Position numbers and translations under genes: made by a program
NCBI GenBank assembly: GCA_040274725.1
Contig: JBEMAQ010000001.1
Location: 1-64,000, forward strand
From: Solibacillus sp040274725
Lineage (GTDB): Bacteria; Bacillota; Bacilli; Bacillales_A; Planococcaceae
Direction: 5' to 3'
DNA length: 64,000 nucleotides
The notes under the pieces: model-generated
The model's input: the letters and a program-made list of their open reading frames with translations, nothing else
What the model was told of the DNA's origin: nothing
The model's database searches: none
Part shown: piece after piece, positions 33,394 to 42,730 of the stretch
Position numbering within the stretch: the stretch's first letter is position 1
Layout of the letters: each line of letters begins with the position of its first letter

Positions 33394-34155
33394 ATGAAAA
33401 CAAAACTCTATCTGAATACATCGGCGGCTATCGCCGGTATGACGCTCAAAGATGCAGCGCACGGTGAGGCATGCAATATGGCACTGCATGTTTGTGACGA
33501 CCCCGCACAAATACTGAACAATCGACAGCTCCTTGCAGATGCGCTACAAATAAACTTGGCACAATTTGTCTGTGCGACGCAAACGCATAGCGCGAATTTT
33601 ATCCGCGTGACAGAGGCACATATTGGCTGCGGTGCAACGACACAAAGCACGGCCATTCCTAACACGGACGCGCTTTATACGTTTCTTCCAAATGTTGTGC
33701 TGACGAGCTTTAGTGCGGACTGTGTTCCCGTATTAATCACAAATGAGCTGGCCGGCTTAGTGGCGGCTGTTCATTCAGGCTGGCAAGGCTCGGTAAAGGA
33801 AATTACGCGCAAGCTACTCACCCATTTAATCGAGCACGAAAAGTGTCAGCCGGAGCATTTCCGCATCTTTATTGCGCCGGCTATTAGTCAGGCACGCTTT
33901 GAGGTCGACGTGGATGTATACAAGCAATTTGCAGCACTCGGCTACGCAGATGATTTGATGTATTTTAATGCAGAAACAAACAAATACCATATCGACAATA
34001 AACAAACGGTCAAAAAGCAATGCGAGCTTGCCGGTGTGCCAGCTGCGAATATTGTCATTGACCCTATGTGTACATTCGACAGTGCGGACGGCTTCTCCTA
34101 TCGCCAGGATAAAAAGGCTGGGCGCCACCTGAGCTTTATTATGAAAAAGATCTAA
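33394..34155 (+). CDS. pgeF: multicopper-oxidase-like laccase-domain protein (YfiH/PgeF family)
   Basis: 253 residues from the second ATG (33394), 6 bases after AAGGTG. The three zinc-site residues are present: H65 (CATQTHSAN), C110 (SADCVPVL) and H127 (AAVHSGWQGS). The family includes PgeF, which removes misplaced L-Ser from peptidoglycan precursors, and purine nucleoside phosphorylase/adenosine deaminase activities. Bacillales also have YlmD in the division cluster; this copy stands alone, so it may be a second paralog. Confidence 0.88.
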   Translation: MKTKLYLNTSAAIAGMTLKDAAHGEACNMALHVCDDPAQILNNRQLLADALQINLAQFVCATQTHSANFIRVTEAHIGCGATTQSTAIPNTDALYTFLPNVVLTSFSADCVPVLITNELAGLVAAVHSGWQGSVKEITRKLLTHLIEHEKCQPEHFRIFIAPAISQARFEVDVDVYKQFAALGYADDLMYFNAETNKYHIDNKQTVKKQCELAGVPAANIVIDPMCTFDSADGFSYRQDKKAGRHLSFIMKKI

Positions 34156-34190
34156 AAAAACGTGTGCAGGAAATCCCGCACACGTTTTGT
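34155..34190. terminator. bidirectional terminator between pgeF and copA
   Basis: AAAACGTGTGC and GCACACGTTTT around a 10-base loop. Confidence 0.88.
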
Positions 34191-34209
34191 CTTTATTCAG
34201 TAGTATTCA

Positions 34210-36597
34210 TTATAGCTTCACACGCTGTAGTCGCAGTGCATTCAGTACAACAGACACCGAGCTAAACGCCATCGCCGCGCCTGCAAGCCACGGTGCAAGC
34301 AGTCCGAATGCGGCGATTGGAATGCCGATCATATTGTAGCCAAATGCCCAGCCTAAATTTTGCTTAATATTGGTCATCGTTTTGCGGCTCATCATAATGG
34401 CATCGGCTACGCGCATAAGATCGCCCTGCATGAGCGTAATATCACTCGCCTCCATTGCAATATCAGTGCCTGTGCCAATGGCCATACCGATATTAGCAGT
34501 CGCAAGTGCGGGTGCGTCATTAATGCCGTCACCCACCATGGCAACACGTTTTCCCTGCTGCTGCAAAGCTTCAATATGCTGCGCCTTTTCTTTCGGCAAT
34601 ACTTCGGCAATAACTTCGCGAATGCCTACCTCCTTGGCAATGGCACGCGCTGTTTTTTCGTTGTCCCCTGTCAGTAAAACCACATCAAGACCTAGTGAAT
34701 GAAGTTTTGCAATTGCCTCGCGTGACGTGTCCTTGACTGTATCCGCCACGGCAACAATGCCTGCAAGCTCGCCGTCTATTGCAACAAGCATCGCCGTTTT
34801 CCCTTGCTGCTCGAATTGCTGCATGATGATTTCTGCCGCGCCGATTGTAATCTGTTCACGTTGCATCAATTTGCGTGTCCCAATAAACAGCTTTTGCCCG
34901 GCTACCTCCGCATAAATCCCGTAGCCTACAATCGCATCAAACGCATCGACCGGCAGAAGTGGTATGTCGCGCGCACCTGCTGCCTCTGTAATCGCACGCG
35001 CAAGTGGATGCTCCGACTGACTTTCTGCTGACGCGGTAAGCTGTAAAAGACGCGCTTCTTCAATTTTACCGAGCACATGAAGATCCGTTAATACCGGCTT
35101 TCCATTTGTCACGGTCCCTGTCTTATCAAGGACAACCGTATCAATGAGTCCTGCCTGCTCTAAATGCTCGCCGCCCTTAAATAAAATACCGTACTGTGCC
35201 GCGCGACCAGAGCCGGCCATAATCGACGTCGGTGTCGCAAGGCCAAGTGCGCACGGGCAGGCAATGACGAGCACCGCAATCATCGCTTCAAACGCCGGTG
35301 TAAAGCCTTGCGTGATGTACCAAACTAAAAATGTCAGCATCGCAATCCCAACGACAATCGGCACAAAAATGCTCGAAATTTTGTCCGCTAACCGTTGAAT
35401 CGGCGCCTTGCTGCCCTGCGCCTCCTCGACAGTTTTAATAATTTGGGCGAGCGCGGTTTGCTTGCCAACTGCACGTGCCTCCATTTCAATAAAGCCGCTC
35501 GCATTCACCGTTGAGCCATAAACCATGTCGCCAATTCCCTTGTCAGCAGGCAGACTTTCCCCTGTTAACATCGACTCGTCAATCGCTGTTTGCCCGCGTA
35601 CAACAATGCCGTCTACAGGAATTTTCTCACCGGGCTTCACCTGCACGATATCACCCACAACGACCTCCTCAAGCGCTACTTCAACCGTAGAACCATTCCG
35701 TACAACAACAGCCTTTTTCGCCTGTAAGCCCATTAACTGCTTGATTGCACGAGAAGAATGCCCTTTTGCACGTGCTTCAAATAGCTTGCCGAGTAAAATG
35801 AGCGTAATAAGCACGGCGCTCGTTTCAAAATACAGGTGCACGCTGTGATGCCCGTCATGTGTCAGCATTTGATAGATGCTGTAAAAGTAAGCGGCACTTG
35901 TCCCCATCGCAACAAGCACATCCATATTGGCACTACCGTTGCGTAGCGATTTATATGCACCTGTGTAAAACTGCCAGCCAATAATAAATTGCACAGGTGT
36001 CGCGAGTAGCAGCTGCACCCACGGATTCATCAGTACATCGGGCACATATAAAAATGATGTAAACGAAAAATGCCCGACCATTGTCCACAGTAGTGGCAAT
36101 GAAAGAACTGCTGCTGCAATAAATTTCATCGTCTGCTTCCTAATCGCTTGCTCGCGGTAATCACGTGGCGCCGCCTCGACGACTGGGTGCGCACCAAAGC
36201 CAATTTTATCTACACGCGCAACGATATCTGCAACGGATACACTGGACGGATTGTATGTCACCGTCGCACGCTCTAGCGCTAAATTGACATTTACCGTATC
36301 AATGCCATCAAGTTTTGTGAGCACCTTTTCAATACGCGCCGAACACGCGGCGCACGTCATGCCGGTAATATCAAACTCCGCCTTTTCTTTCACGACACCG
36401 TAGCCGAGTGCCTCAATCTTTTCATCGAATGTGCGCGGTGAAATATCCTGCTCGTTATACGTAATTTGCGCACGTTCAAGTGCTAAATTGACGCTCGCCT
36501 GCTCCACACCGTCTAACTTTTTCAAGCCTTTCTCCACACGTGCCGAGCAGGCAGCACACGTCATGCCGGACACTTGCACTGTATATTCTTTTGTCAT
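34210..36597 (-). CDS. copA: copper-exporting P1B-type ATPase
   Basis: 795 residues from ATG at 36597 (GAGGTG 6 bases upstream; a GTG at 36606 is less likely). Two heavy-metal domains have CxxC at 14-17 and 82-85 (GMTCAAC). Eight membrane helices follow, with the transport motif ACPCALG near 440, the phosphorylation motif DKTGT near 485, the nucleotide HP motif (SEHPLA) and GDGINDAPAL. It pumps Cu(I) out of the cytosol. It is downstream of copZ and csoR but with its own CsoR box and a terminator between, so it can be transcribed separately. Confidence 0.95.
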   Translation of the reverse strand: MTKEYTVQVSGMTCAACSARVEKGLKKLDGVEQASVNLALERAQITYNEQDISPRTFDEKIEALGYGVVKEKAEFDITGMTCAACSARIEKVLTKLDGIDTVNVNLALERATVTYNPSSVSVADIVARVDKIGFGAHPVVEAAPRDYREQAIRKQTMKFIAAAVLSLPLLWTMVGHFSFTSFLYVPDVLMNPWVQLLLATPVQFIIGWQFYTGAYKSLRNGSANMDVLVAMGTSAAYFYSIYQMLTHDGHHSVHLYFETSAVLITLILLGKLFEARAKGHSSRAIKQLMGLQAKKAVVVRNGSTVEVALEEVVVGDIVQVKPGEKIPVDGIVVRGQTAIDESMLTGESLPADKGIGDMVYGSTVNASGFIEMEARAVGKQTALAQIIKTVEEAQGSKAPIQRLADKISSIFVPIVVGIAMLTFLVWYITQGFTPAFEAMIAVLVIACPCALGLATPTSIMAGSGRAAQYGILFKGGEHLEQAGLIDTVVLDKTGTVTNGKPVLTDLHVLGKIEEARLLQLTASAESQSEHPLARAITEAAGARDIPLLPVDAFDAIVGYGIYAEVAGQKLFIGTRKLMQREQITIGAAEIIMQQFEQQGKTAMLVAIDGELAGIVAVADTVKDTSREAIAKLHSLGLDVVLLTGDNEKTARAIAKEVGIREVIAEVLPKEKAQHIEALQQQGKRVAMVGDGINDAPALATANIGMAIGTGTDIAMEASDITLMQGDLMRVADAIMMSRKTMTNIKQNLGWAFGYNMIGIPIAAFGLLAPWLAGAAMAFSSVSVVLNALRLQRVKL

Positions 36598-36611
36598 TTG
36601 CTCCACCTCAC

Positions 36612-36628
36612 ATACCTCATAGGGGTAT
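36612..36628. promoter_or_regulatory. CsoR operator before copA
   Basis: ATACCTCATAGGGGTAT, a pseudo-palindrome that differs in few positions from the box before csoR (37233-37249) and fits the known GC-centred TACCC/GGGTA operator type. Confidence 0.8.
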
Positions 36629-36640
36629 CTAGATTTGCGA

Positions 36641-36669
36641 AAAAAGAGCGCCCCGCTTGAGCACTCTTT
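36641..36669 (-). terminator. terminator after copZ
   Basis: AGAGTGC and GCGCTCT (one G-T pair) on the minus strand followed by TTTTTT. Confidence 0.65.
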
Positions 36670-36673
36670 CCTT

Positions 36674-36880
36674 TTATTTTACGTCGTAGCCTTGGTCGTC
36701 AATGGCCGCTTTAATTTGCTCCACAGAAACTTGTGCCGCATCAAATGCCACATCCACTTTTGCATCGGCTAACATAACCGTTACTTTCTCTACACCAGCA
36801 AGTGCTGTCACGGCTGTTTCTACAGCTTTCACACAATGCCCACAAGACATACCTTCAACTTGTAATGTTACGTTTCCCAT
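36674..36880 (-). CDS. copZ: copper chaperone
   Basis: 68 residues, a single heavy-metal-associated domain. GMSCGHC (C13, C16) binds Cu(I). It hands copper to CopA and to CsoR. Start ATG at 36880 with AGGAGTG 6 bases upstream. It follows csoR by 11 bases, so they form one unit. Confidence 0.95.
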   Translation of the reverse strand: MGNVTLQVEGMSCGHCVKAVETAVTALAGVEKVTVMLADAKVDVAFDAAQVSVEQIKAAIDDQGYDVK

Positions 36881-36891
36881 CAGAAACACTC

Positions 36892-37203
36892 CTATTTTTT
36901 CATTAATTTTTGAATCGTCACGACGAGCTCATCAATCACTTCTGTATCACCTATTTCTAAGCGATCAATCACACAGCCGCGCATATGCCCTTCAAGTAAA
37001 ATTTTCGCGACGCTATTGAGTGCAGACTGTGTGGCCGCGAGCTGTGTAATGACATCGTCGCAGTACACATCCTTATCAATCATACCTTTAATGCCGCGCA
37101 CTTGCCCCTCAATGCGGTTTAGGCGTGTCGTTAAATCCTTTTTCACTGACGCTGGGTGATGACTTTTTCGACAACTTTCATTTGTTGCTTCTACAGAATC
37201 CAT
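36892..37203 (-). CDS. csoR: copper-sensing repressor
   Basis: 103 residues from ATG at 37203 (GGAGGGGG upstream). The Cu(I) ligands C48 (VYCDDVITQ), H73 and C77 (EGHMRGCV) are intact, unlike the CstR-type paralog at 32068. The first 20 residues are an extra His/Cys-containing tail (ESCRKSHHPAS). It represses its own operon and copA through the two boxes and lets go when copper binds. Confidence 0.93.
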   Translation of the reverse strand: MDSVEATNESCRKSHHPASVKKDLTTRLNRIEGQVRGIKGMIDKDVYCDDVITQLAATQSALNSVAKILLEGHMRGCVIDRLEIGDTEVIDELVVTIQKLMKK

Positions 37204-37232
37204 CAGATCGCCCCCTCCACCATTAAAATAAC

Positions 37233-37249
37233 ATACCTTATGGGGGTAT
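37233..37249. promoter_or_regulatory. CsoR operator before csoR-copZ
   Basis: ATACCTTATGGGGGTAT, 30 bases before the csoR start; same pattern as the copA box. Confidence 0.82.
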
Positions 37250-37342
37250 GCAATTATTTTGAACAAATTCACTTTTTAAGCTGTCCAGATGAATCAAAAT
37301 GATACGCTGCTTCGTTAAATAATTAAGGGGGGGAATTATAGT

Positions 37343-37918
37343 ATGAAGAAAATATTTATTTTCATCATTGCTAGCCTGTTCATAGCTGGCATTGGTCTCT
37401 ACATATGGCTCGGTTATGAAATGGACAAGGCTGGGGAAAATATTGCACAGGGCGAGCATGAATATGTCATTATTCTCGGCGCAAAGGTCAAGCCTGGTGG
37501 CGTACCATCACTGTCACTGAAAAACCGGCTCGACGTTGCGGCCATCTATTTAGCCGAGCACCCGCACATAACGGCCATTGTCACAGGCGGGCAAGGGCAT
37601 GATGAGGACCGCACCGAGGCGAGTGTCATGCGTGATTATTTAGTTGACAAAGGGATTGATGCAGCACGTATTATTGAGGAGGACGAGTCAACATCGACGT
37701 ATGAAAATTTACTCTATTCAAAAGAATTATTACCACAAAATACGAATGCCGTAACAATTATTTCAAACGATTTTCACTTGCGACGTGCGACATTTTTCGC
37801 AGCACAGCTAGACCTGCAAACAGATGTCATCCCTGCTCAAACACCTGCATCTGTTCAAGTGAAAAGCCAGCTCCGTGAACGCGCAGCATTACTTAAAGCA
37901 TTCCTTTTAAACTACTAA
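37343..37918 (+). CDS. YdcF-family (DUF218) membrane protein
   Basis: 191 residues. An amino-terminal membrane helix (3-22) is followed by a DUF218 domain: YVIILGAKVKPGGVPSLSLK, IVTGGQGHDEDRTEASVMRD, EDESTSTYENLLYSKELL and ISNDFHLRRA. The family includes SanA, ElyC and YdcF, linked to envelope integrity and polysaccharide metabolism; biochemical activity is unclear. A GGGGGG site precedes the ATG. Divergent from the copper operon. Confidence 0.87.
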   Translation: MKKIFIFIIASLFIAGIGLYIWLGYEMDKAGENIAQGEHEYVIILGAKVKPGGVPSLSLKNRLDVAAIYLAEHPHITAIVTGGQGHDEDRTEASVMRDYLVDKGIDAARIIEEDESTSTYENLLYSKELLPQNTNAVTIISNDFHLRRATFFAAQLDLQTDVIPAQTPASVQVKSQLRERAALLKAFLLNY

Positions 37919-38005
37919 ACGCATCATTATGTAGTACATTTCCCTTACAATGAATTTACAATTCACCATATTTCCGCTACGCTTAACAAAAGGAGGTTTC
38001 TACGT

Positions 38006-38998
38006 ATGAAACTTAGTATTTTAGATCAAGTCCCTGTTGCTAAAGGGATGACGTCGACTGAAGCACTTGCACGCTCAGTGGAAATCGCCAAGCTTGCCGA
38101 CACGGTTGGCTACACACGCATGTGGTTTGCCGAGCATCACAATACAACATCACTCGCAAGCTCGGCACCGGAAGTCATTGCTGCTTCCATCGCTGCGCAA
38201 ACAAAACATATTCGCGTCGGCACAGGCGGCATGATGATGATGCACTACTCGCCGTACAAAATCGCCGAGGTGTTTAAAACATTGTCGGCACTTGCACCAG
38301 GGCGCATTGATTTTGGCGCGGGTCGTGCACCGGGTGGCGATATGGCCGCAATGATGGCACTTGCAAGTGGGCGCAGACCCGAGTATAACGAGCAGTACGA
38401 TAAATTAAATATGGTACTCAATATGATGAATGAGCAGCGCACGGGCGATTCTGTTTATGATGCGGTCGTGGCAGCGCCGTTTAAAGTAACACTCCCTGAG
38501 GCATGGCTACTTGGCTCAAGTGGGCAAAGTGCCAAGCAAGCGGGCGAGGCAGGCGTCGGTTATTCATTTGCGCAATTTTTCAACGGCCAAATGACGAAGG
38601 AAATTTTTGATTTGTACCGCCAAACATTCCAGCCGTCGTATTTTATGGAAAAGCCACAAATTATTGTGACCTATGCCGCATCGATTGCCGAAACGCATGA
38701 GGAAGCGGAATATTTATCGATGCCGATGCAAATTAGCCGCCTCAATTTAATGCGCGGCAATATTATGCAAAGTCTGTCTCCTGAGGAAGCGAATGATTAT
38801 CCGCTTACTGAAATGGACAAGATGTTCCTCCAAAATAACAAGCACCTGCTACTCATTGGTACTGCAAAAGAAGTTGCCGAGCAAATACTAGAAGAGCAAC
38901 AACAGTACGGCTTTGATGAGGCAATGATTAACTGCAATCAATATGCGCTTGAACAACGTCTCTATACATTTGAAAGCTTGGCAAAAGAACTACTATAA
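38006..38998 (+). CDS. luciferase-like (LLM class) flavin-dependent oxidoreductase
   Basis: 330 residues, a TIM-barrel of the bacterial luciferase family. MWFAEHHNTTSLASSAPEV, GTGGMMMMHYSPYKIAE and GRIDFGAGRAPGGD are the family's hallmarks. It uses reduced FMN and oxygen; the substrate is unknown. Similar proteins (YwcH/YtmO type) occur in sulfur or aliphatic metabolism of Bacillales. Perfect AAGGAGG site. Monocistronic. Confidence 0.9.
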   Translation: MKLSILDQVPVAKGMTSTEALARSVEIAKLADTVGYTRMWFAEHHNTTSLASSAPEVIAASIAAQTKHIRVGTGGMMMMHYSPYKIAEVFKTLSALAPGRIDFGAGRAPGGDMAAMMALASGRRPEYNEQYDKLNMVLNMMNEQRTGDSVYDAVVAAPFKVTLPEAWLLGSSGQSAKQAGEAGVGYSFAQFFNGQMTKEIFDLYRQTFQPSYFMEKPQIIVTYAASIAETHEEAEYLSMPMQISRLNLMRGNIMQSLSPEEANDYPLTEMDKMFLQNNKHLLLIGTAKEVAEQILEEQQQYGFDEAMINCNQYALEQRLYTFESLAKELL

Positions 38999-39002
38999 AT
39001 AT

Positions 39003-39037
39003 AAAAAACGCACACAATCATGATTGTGTGCGTTTTT
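39003..39037. terminator. bidirectional terminator
   Basis: AAAACGCACACAATCA and TGATTGTGTGCGTTTTTT, a 16-bp perfect stem between the convergent genes ending at 38998 and 39038. Confidence 0.92.
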
Positions 39038-39310
39038 TCATACTTTTGTTGACATGAAATCTTGTACTAAAACTTCTAATTTATCCATATGAGTTTCTAA
39101 ATTTTTATGTAAATCAATCAATTGTTCAATACTAGTAAAACTTTCCGCTAGTTCATCTTGAATAATAATGTGGGTCTCCTTATTAAAGTCACTTGATACT
39201 ATCTGGTCTTTAATAATCGCTAATGTTTCAATTTCATTGCGTAAAATTTGTAACGCTAAGTAAATCTCTTCCTCAATCTTTTTGATCTCACTAATTGTTC
39301 GTTCGGCCAT
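39038..39310 (-). CDS. hypothetical helical protein, 90 residues
   Basis: Almost entirely alpha-helical with heptad-like leucine/isoleucine spacing (IKKIEEEIYLALQILRNEIE and IEQLIDLHKNLETHMDKLEV), so it is likely a coiled-coil dimer or helix bundle. No membrane segment. GAGGG lies 7 bases before the ATG. No family recognised. Single gene with a shared terminator. Confidence 0.65.
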   Translation of the reverse strand: MAERTISEIKKIEEEIYLALQILRNEIETLAIIKDQIVSSDFNKETHIIIQDELAESFTSIEQLIDLHKNLETHMDKLEVLVQDFMSTKV

Positions 39311-39426
39311 GCTACAACCCTCAATCCTTATTTTCAGCTAGCGAAAAAATCCCCTCATTTTTTCACATTCACTACTTTACCGAAATATTAACGAAAAGTA
39401 AATAATCTTTAGAATATTTAGAATAC

Positions 39427-39465
39427 AAAAAGGACTATGTTATTTTTAACATAGTCCTTTGTTTT
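39427..39465 (-). terminator. terminator of leuA
   Basis: AAAGGACTATGTTA and TAACATAGTCCTTT with a 4-base loop; T-tract on the minus strand. Confidence 0.9.
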
Positions 39466-41054
39466 TAGACAGTTGCTGTAATAATTGCATCATTCGGGAT
39501 TATTTGCCCGACAATAATACTATTGATTGCGTTAATATAGGCAAGCGCGGATGCTTTTAAAATATCTGTATCTGCTGCTTTTGCGATATATTTTTCTCCT
39601 TCATGTTCAACGATAATTTTTACTTTTCCTAATGCTTCCTGTCCACGCGATACCGAGCTAATATTATACTCTACTAACTTCACTGAGATATTCGTCACCT
39701 CTGCAATAGCTGAATATAATGCGTCAATTGGCCCTGAGCCAACCGCGCTCGTTTTGAATATTTCTTCACCACGGCGCACCTTCACGCTTGCTGATGGGAA
39801 TGTTGCGTTTGAAATAATTTGCAGGTCCTCAATATCAAAGAACTGATTTGCATAGCTTTGTTTGTTTGGATTATTTTTTTCTGTTTTTTCGTAATAGTTT
39901 TCCACAATCACGTATAAATCGTGGTCATAGACTTCCTTTTTCGAATCGGCTAGCTGTAGGAACGATTCAAAAATATTTTCAAACTCCTCTGTCGCAAAGT
40001 CTTTAAAGCCAAGCTTCGACAGCGCATTTTTCACCGCATGACGACCTGAGCGCGCCGTTAATACAAGCTCCATATCATCTAGCCCGACATCCTCAGGGTG
40101 CACGATTTCGTAGGCATCACGTGATTTAAGTAATCCGTCCTGGTGAATACCTGATGAGTGTGCGAATGCATTGTCACCTGTGATCGCCTTATTGACCTGC
40201 ACATCTAGCCCCATAAAGCTCGATACAAGGCGAGATGTGTTCATAATTTCTTTCGTATTAATATTCGTATAGCCACCGTACACATCACCGCGCGTGAACA
40301 TTGCCATCACGACCTCCTCAAGCGCCGCATTACCCGCACGCTCACCAATGCCGTTCATCGTCACTTCCACTTTATCGGCCCCGTTTTTAATGGCCGCCAG
40401 TGTGTTCGCTGTCGCCATCCCTAAATCGTTATGACAGTGTACTGATAATAGCACCGAATCATCTAAGTTTTTCATGCGGTCATTTAGTTTCGCGATCATC
40501 GCGCCCCACTGCTCCGGCTCTGCGTACCCAACTGTATCCGGCACGTTAATCATTGTCGCGCCCGCCTTCATGACAGCCTCAATCGTTTTCCAAAGATACT
40601 CAAAATCCGAGCGTGATGCATCCTCTGTTGAGTACTGCACTTGTGGTAGTAACGTTTTCGCGTACTTGACCGCATCCACACCGATTTGCAGGATTTGGTC
40701 CTTTGATTTACTGAATTTCTTTTCCACATGAATATCAGATGTGCCTAGTACCATATGAATCATCGGATTTTCTGCATATTTTACTGCATTATATACGGAA
40801 TCAATATCCGCCTTTACTGCACGCGCAAGCGCTGTAATCATAATATCGCTCGTATTACCGACCTTCTCAGCGACTGCCTTCACCGCATCAAAATCACCTT
40901 GTGAAGAAGCGGGGAAGCCGGCCTCAATAATATCAACACCTAGTTTTTTGAGCTGCTGTGCAATCTCTACTTTTTCGTATAAGTTTAATTTGGCACCTGG
41001 CACCTGCTCGCCGTCACGTAATGTTGTATCAAATACCCAAATTTTTCTGCTCAT
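39465..41054 (-). CDS. leuA: 2-isopropylmalate synthase
   Basis: 529 residues. The HMGL-like barrel (DTTLRDGEQVPGAKL near the start, HCHNDLGMATAN near 205, GIGERAGNAALEEVV near 235) and the LeuA regulatory dimer domain at the carboxyl end are complete. It joins acetyl-CoA and 2-oxoisovalerate, the first step of leucine synthesis. GAGERAGN and the full-length regulatory domain separate it from homocitrate and citramalate synthases only partly; the leucine T-box upstream settles the role. No leuBCD or ilv genes are next to it. Confidence 0.93.
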   Translation of the reverse strand: MSRKIWVFDTTLRDGEQVPGAKLNLYEKVEIAQQLKKLGVDIIEAGFPASSQGDFDAVKAVAEKVGNTSDIMITALARAVKADIDSVYNAVKYAENPMIHMVLGTSDIHVEKKFSKSKDQILQIGVDAVKYAKTLLPQVQYSTEDASRSDFEYLWKTIEAVMKAGATMINVPDTVGYAEPEQWGAMIAKLNDRMKNLDDSVLLSVHCHNDLGMATANTLAAIKNGADKVEVTMNGIGERAGNAALEEVVMAMFTRGDVYGGYTNINTKEIMNTSRLVSSFMGLDVQVNKAITGDNAFAHSSGIHQDGLLKSRDAYEIVHPEDVGLDDMELVLTARSGRHAVKNALSKLGFKDFATEEFENIFESFLQLADSKKEVYDHDLYVIVENYYEKTEKNNPNKQSYANQFFDIEDLQIISNATFPSASVKVRRGEEIFKTSAVGSGPIDALYSAIAEVTNISVKLVEYNISSVSRGQEALGKVKIIVEHEGEKYIAKAADTDILKASALAYINAINSIIVGQIIPNDAIITATV

Positions 41055-41115
41055 TTCTCAAAAACTCCTTTTCCACTGTGTTTTTTAGTAAAGACAATCG
41101 CCTCTTGGTACAAAC

Positions 41116-41385
41116 AAAAAAATCCCGCCTCTACATAGGAAAACTCCTACATAGAGACGAGACGCGCTCGCGGTACCACTCTACTTGTATAGACATTACG
41201 GCCTATACCCCTTCTCGACAGCTAACACTGTCTAGCCTGATAACGGAGGCTTCCGGATACCCTTACTCATGTTCGGGGCTCAGCTCATGGATGAGTTCAA
41301 AATTCGCGTCTACCGGTTCGCACCACCCACCGGCTCTCTTCATAGTCCGCAGCCTTTTTACTAATTCCAATCGAGGCTTGAAATG
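41116..41385 (-). ncRNA. T-box leader, leucine type
   Basis: The minus strand has the T-box AGAGTGGTACCGCG (41182-41169), followed by a strong terminator (CCTCTACATAGGA and its complement, then TTTTTTT, 41161-41116). Upstream, a stem I with AGTAAAAAGG and the segment GAACTCATC can be seen; CTC in its bulge would be the specifier for leucine. Uncharged tRNA-Leu would pair and stop termination, turning on leuA. The T-box motif is certain; the specifier is my reading of the fold. Confidence 0.88.
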
Positions 41386-41466
41386 TTCTCTTGCTAGTGA
41401 TTGTAATACACCACACAATTTATTGTCAACAATTTTCTGAAAAATTATTATTTTGGGAATTATTAT

Positions 41467-41565
41467 CCCTTTTGCTGCACGAGTCATAATCCCGTCGCCC
41501 TGGTAGTCCTCGTCTAGCATATAGCCAACCTGCGCTGTCTTTTTCGCCCAGTCAATCGTATTCAG
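41467..41565 (-). pseudogene. RimJ/RimL-type GNAT acetyltransferase, internal fragment
   Basis: The minus strand reads LNTIDWAKKTAQVGYMLDED and goes on as YQGDGIMTRAAKGI before the resemblance ends. VGYWLDEDYQGKGIMTRA is the core acetyl-CoA-binding segment of RimL-like acetyltransferases. A stop codon lies directly before it and neither end of the protein is present. It is a relic of about 33 codons right upstream of the T-box leader. Confidence 0.7.
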
Positions 41566-41659
41566 CTAATTTGTCCGACAAACTGCCCTTTATGAATAAA
41601 AAAACATCTTTTGCCCTATCATCTGTCTTCTAGAATACGCTTACTATGAAATAAAAAAA

Positions 41660-41693
41660 TGCAGATGCAAGGTTTACTGCCCTTACATCTGCA
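41660..41693 (-). terminator. terminator of guaC
   Basis: TGCAGATG and CATCTGCA with an 18-base loop, then TTTTTTT on the minus strand. Confidence 0.75.
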
Positions 41694-41733
41694 CCGTTGT
41701 CATTTACGCCAAAGCATACATACGTTCAGCGAC

Positions 41734-42714
41734 TTAAATTCTGTCACCATTAAAAATCGAATTTTTCACGACAGCATAATCCACTTGGCGAATCGCCGCA
41801 AGTGTTTTACCGCCTGCATAGGAAATCGACGACTGCAAGTCCTGCTCCATTTCCGTTAGCGTATCTTGCAGTGCACCTTTATACGGCACGTACATTTTCT
41901 TGCCTTCGACGTTTTTCTTCTCGCCCTTTTGGAACTCAGACGCTGAGCCGAAGTATTCCTTCATTAACTTGCCATCCACTTCCACTGTCACACCTGGTGA
42001 CTCGTCGTGTCCTGCAAATAATGAGCCAATCATCACCATTGACGCACCGAAGCGCACCGATTTCGCGATGTCGCCATGTGTACGAATACCACCATCTGCA
42101 ATAATTGGCTTAGACGCCGCTTTTGCGCACCAGCGAAGTGCTGCTAGCTGCCAACCACCTGTGCCGAAGCCTGTTTTAATTTTTGTAATGCACACTTTAC
42201 CTGGTCCAATCCCAACCTTTGTGGCATCCGCGCCTGCGTTTTCAAGCTCGCGCACCGCTTCTGGCGTGCCGACATTGCCCGCAATAACAAAGCTGTTCGG
42301 TAAGTTCGACTTGATATGACCAATCATGTCAATGACTTGGTTTGAATGACCATGTGCTATATCAATTGTAATATAATCTGGTGTTAGCTCTAAATCCTTT
42401 AACTCTTCAATAAATGTATACTCTTCGTCCTTTACACCGACCGAAATTGATGCAATCAACCCCTGTCCTTGCATATCACGAATAAACTGAACGCGTGTTT
42501 CCGGATTGAAGCGGTGCATAATATAGAAGTAGCCGCCGCGTGCTAGCTGCTGTGCTACCGTTTCATCAATAATTGTTTGCATATTTGCAGGGACAACCGG
42601 CAATTTAAATGTATGTTTTCCTAACGTTACTGACGTATCACATTCTGTACGACTTTTCACGATGCATTTCGCGGGAATTAATTGAATATCTTCATAATCA
42701 AACACTGTATCCAT
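41734..42714 (-). CDS. guaC: GMP reductase
   Basis: 326 residues, the length of GuaC2-type enzymes without the CBS pair that IMP dehydrogenase has. The catalytic loop KVGIGPGKVCITKIKTGFG holds the active cysteine (near 174), and the phosphate motif IADGGIRTHGD follows. It reduces GMP to IMP with NADPH, recycling guanine nucleotides. PurR-like boxes lie before the gene. Monocistronic with AGGAGTG at 8 bases. Confidence 0.95.
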   Translation of the reverse strand: MDTVFDYEDIQLIPAKCIVKSRTECDTSVTLGKHTFKLPVVPANMQTIIDETVAQQLARGGYFYIMHRFNPETRVQFIRDMQGQGLIASISVGVKDEEYTFIEELKDLELTPDYITIDIAHGHSNQVIDMIGHIKSNLPNSFVIAGNVGTPEAVRELENAGADATKVGIGPGKVCITKIKTGFGTGGWQLAALRWCAKAASKPIIADGGIRTHGDIAKSVRFGASMVMIGSLFAGHDESPGVTVEVDGKLMKEYFGSASEFQKGEKKNVEGKKMYVPYKGALQDTLTEMEQDLQSSISYAGGKTLAAIRQVDYAVVKNSIFNGDRI

Positions 42715-42730
42715 AAAAAAACACTCCTAA

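Noticed and set aside
41263..41520. 85-codon minus-strand open frame over the T-box leader
   Set aside because: Only its first part is the acetyltransferase relic; the rest is T-box stem sequence without coding character.
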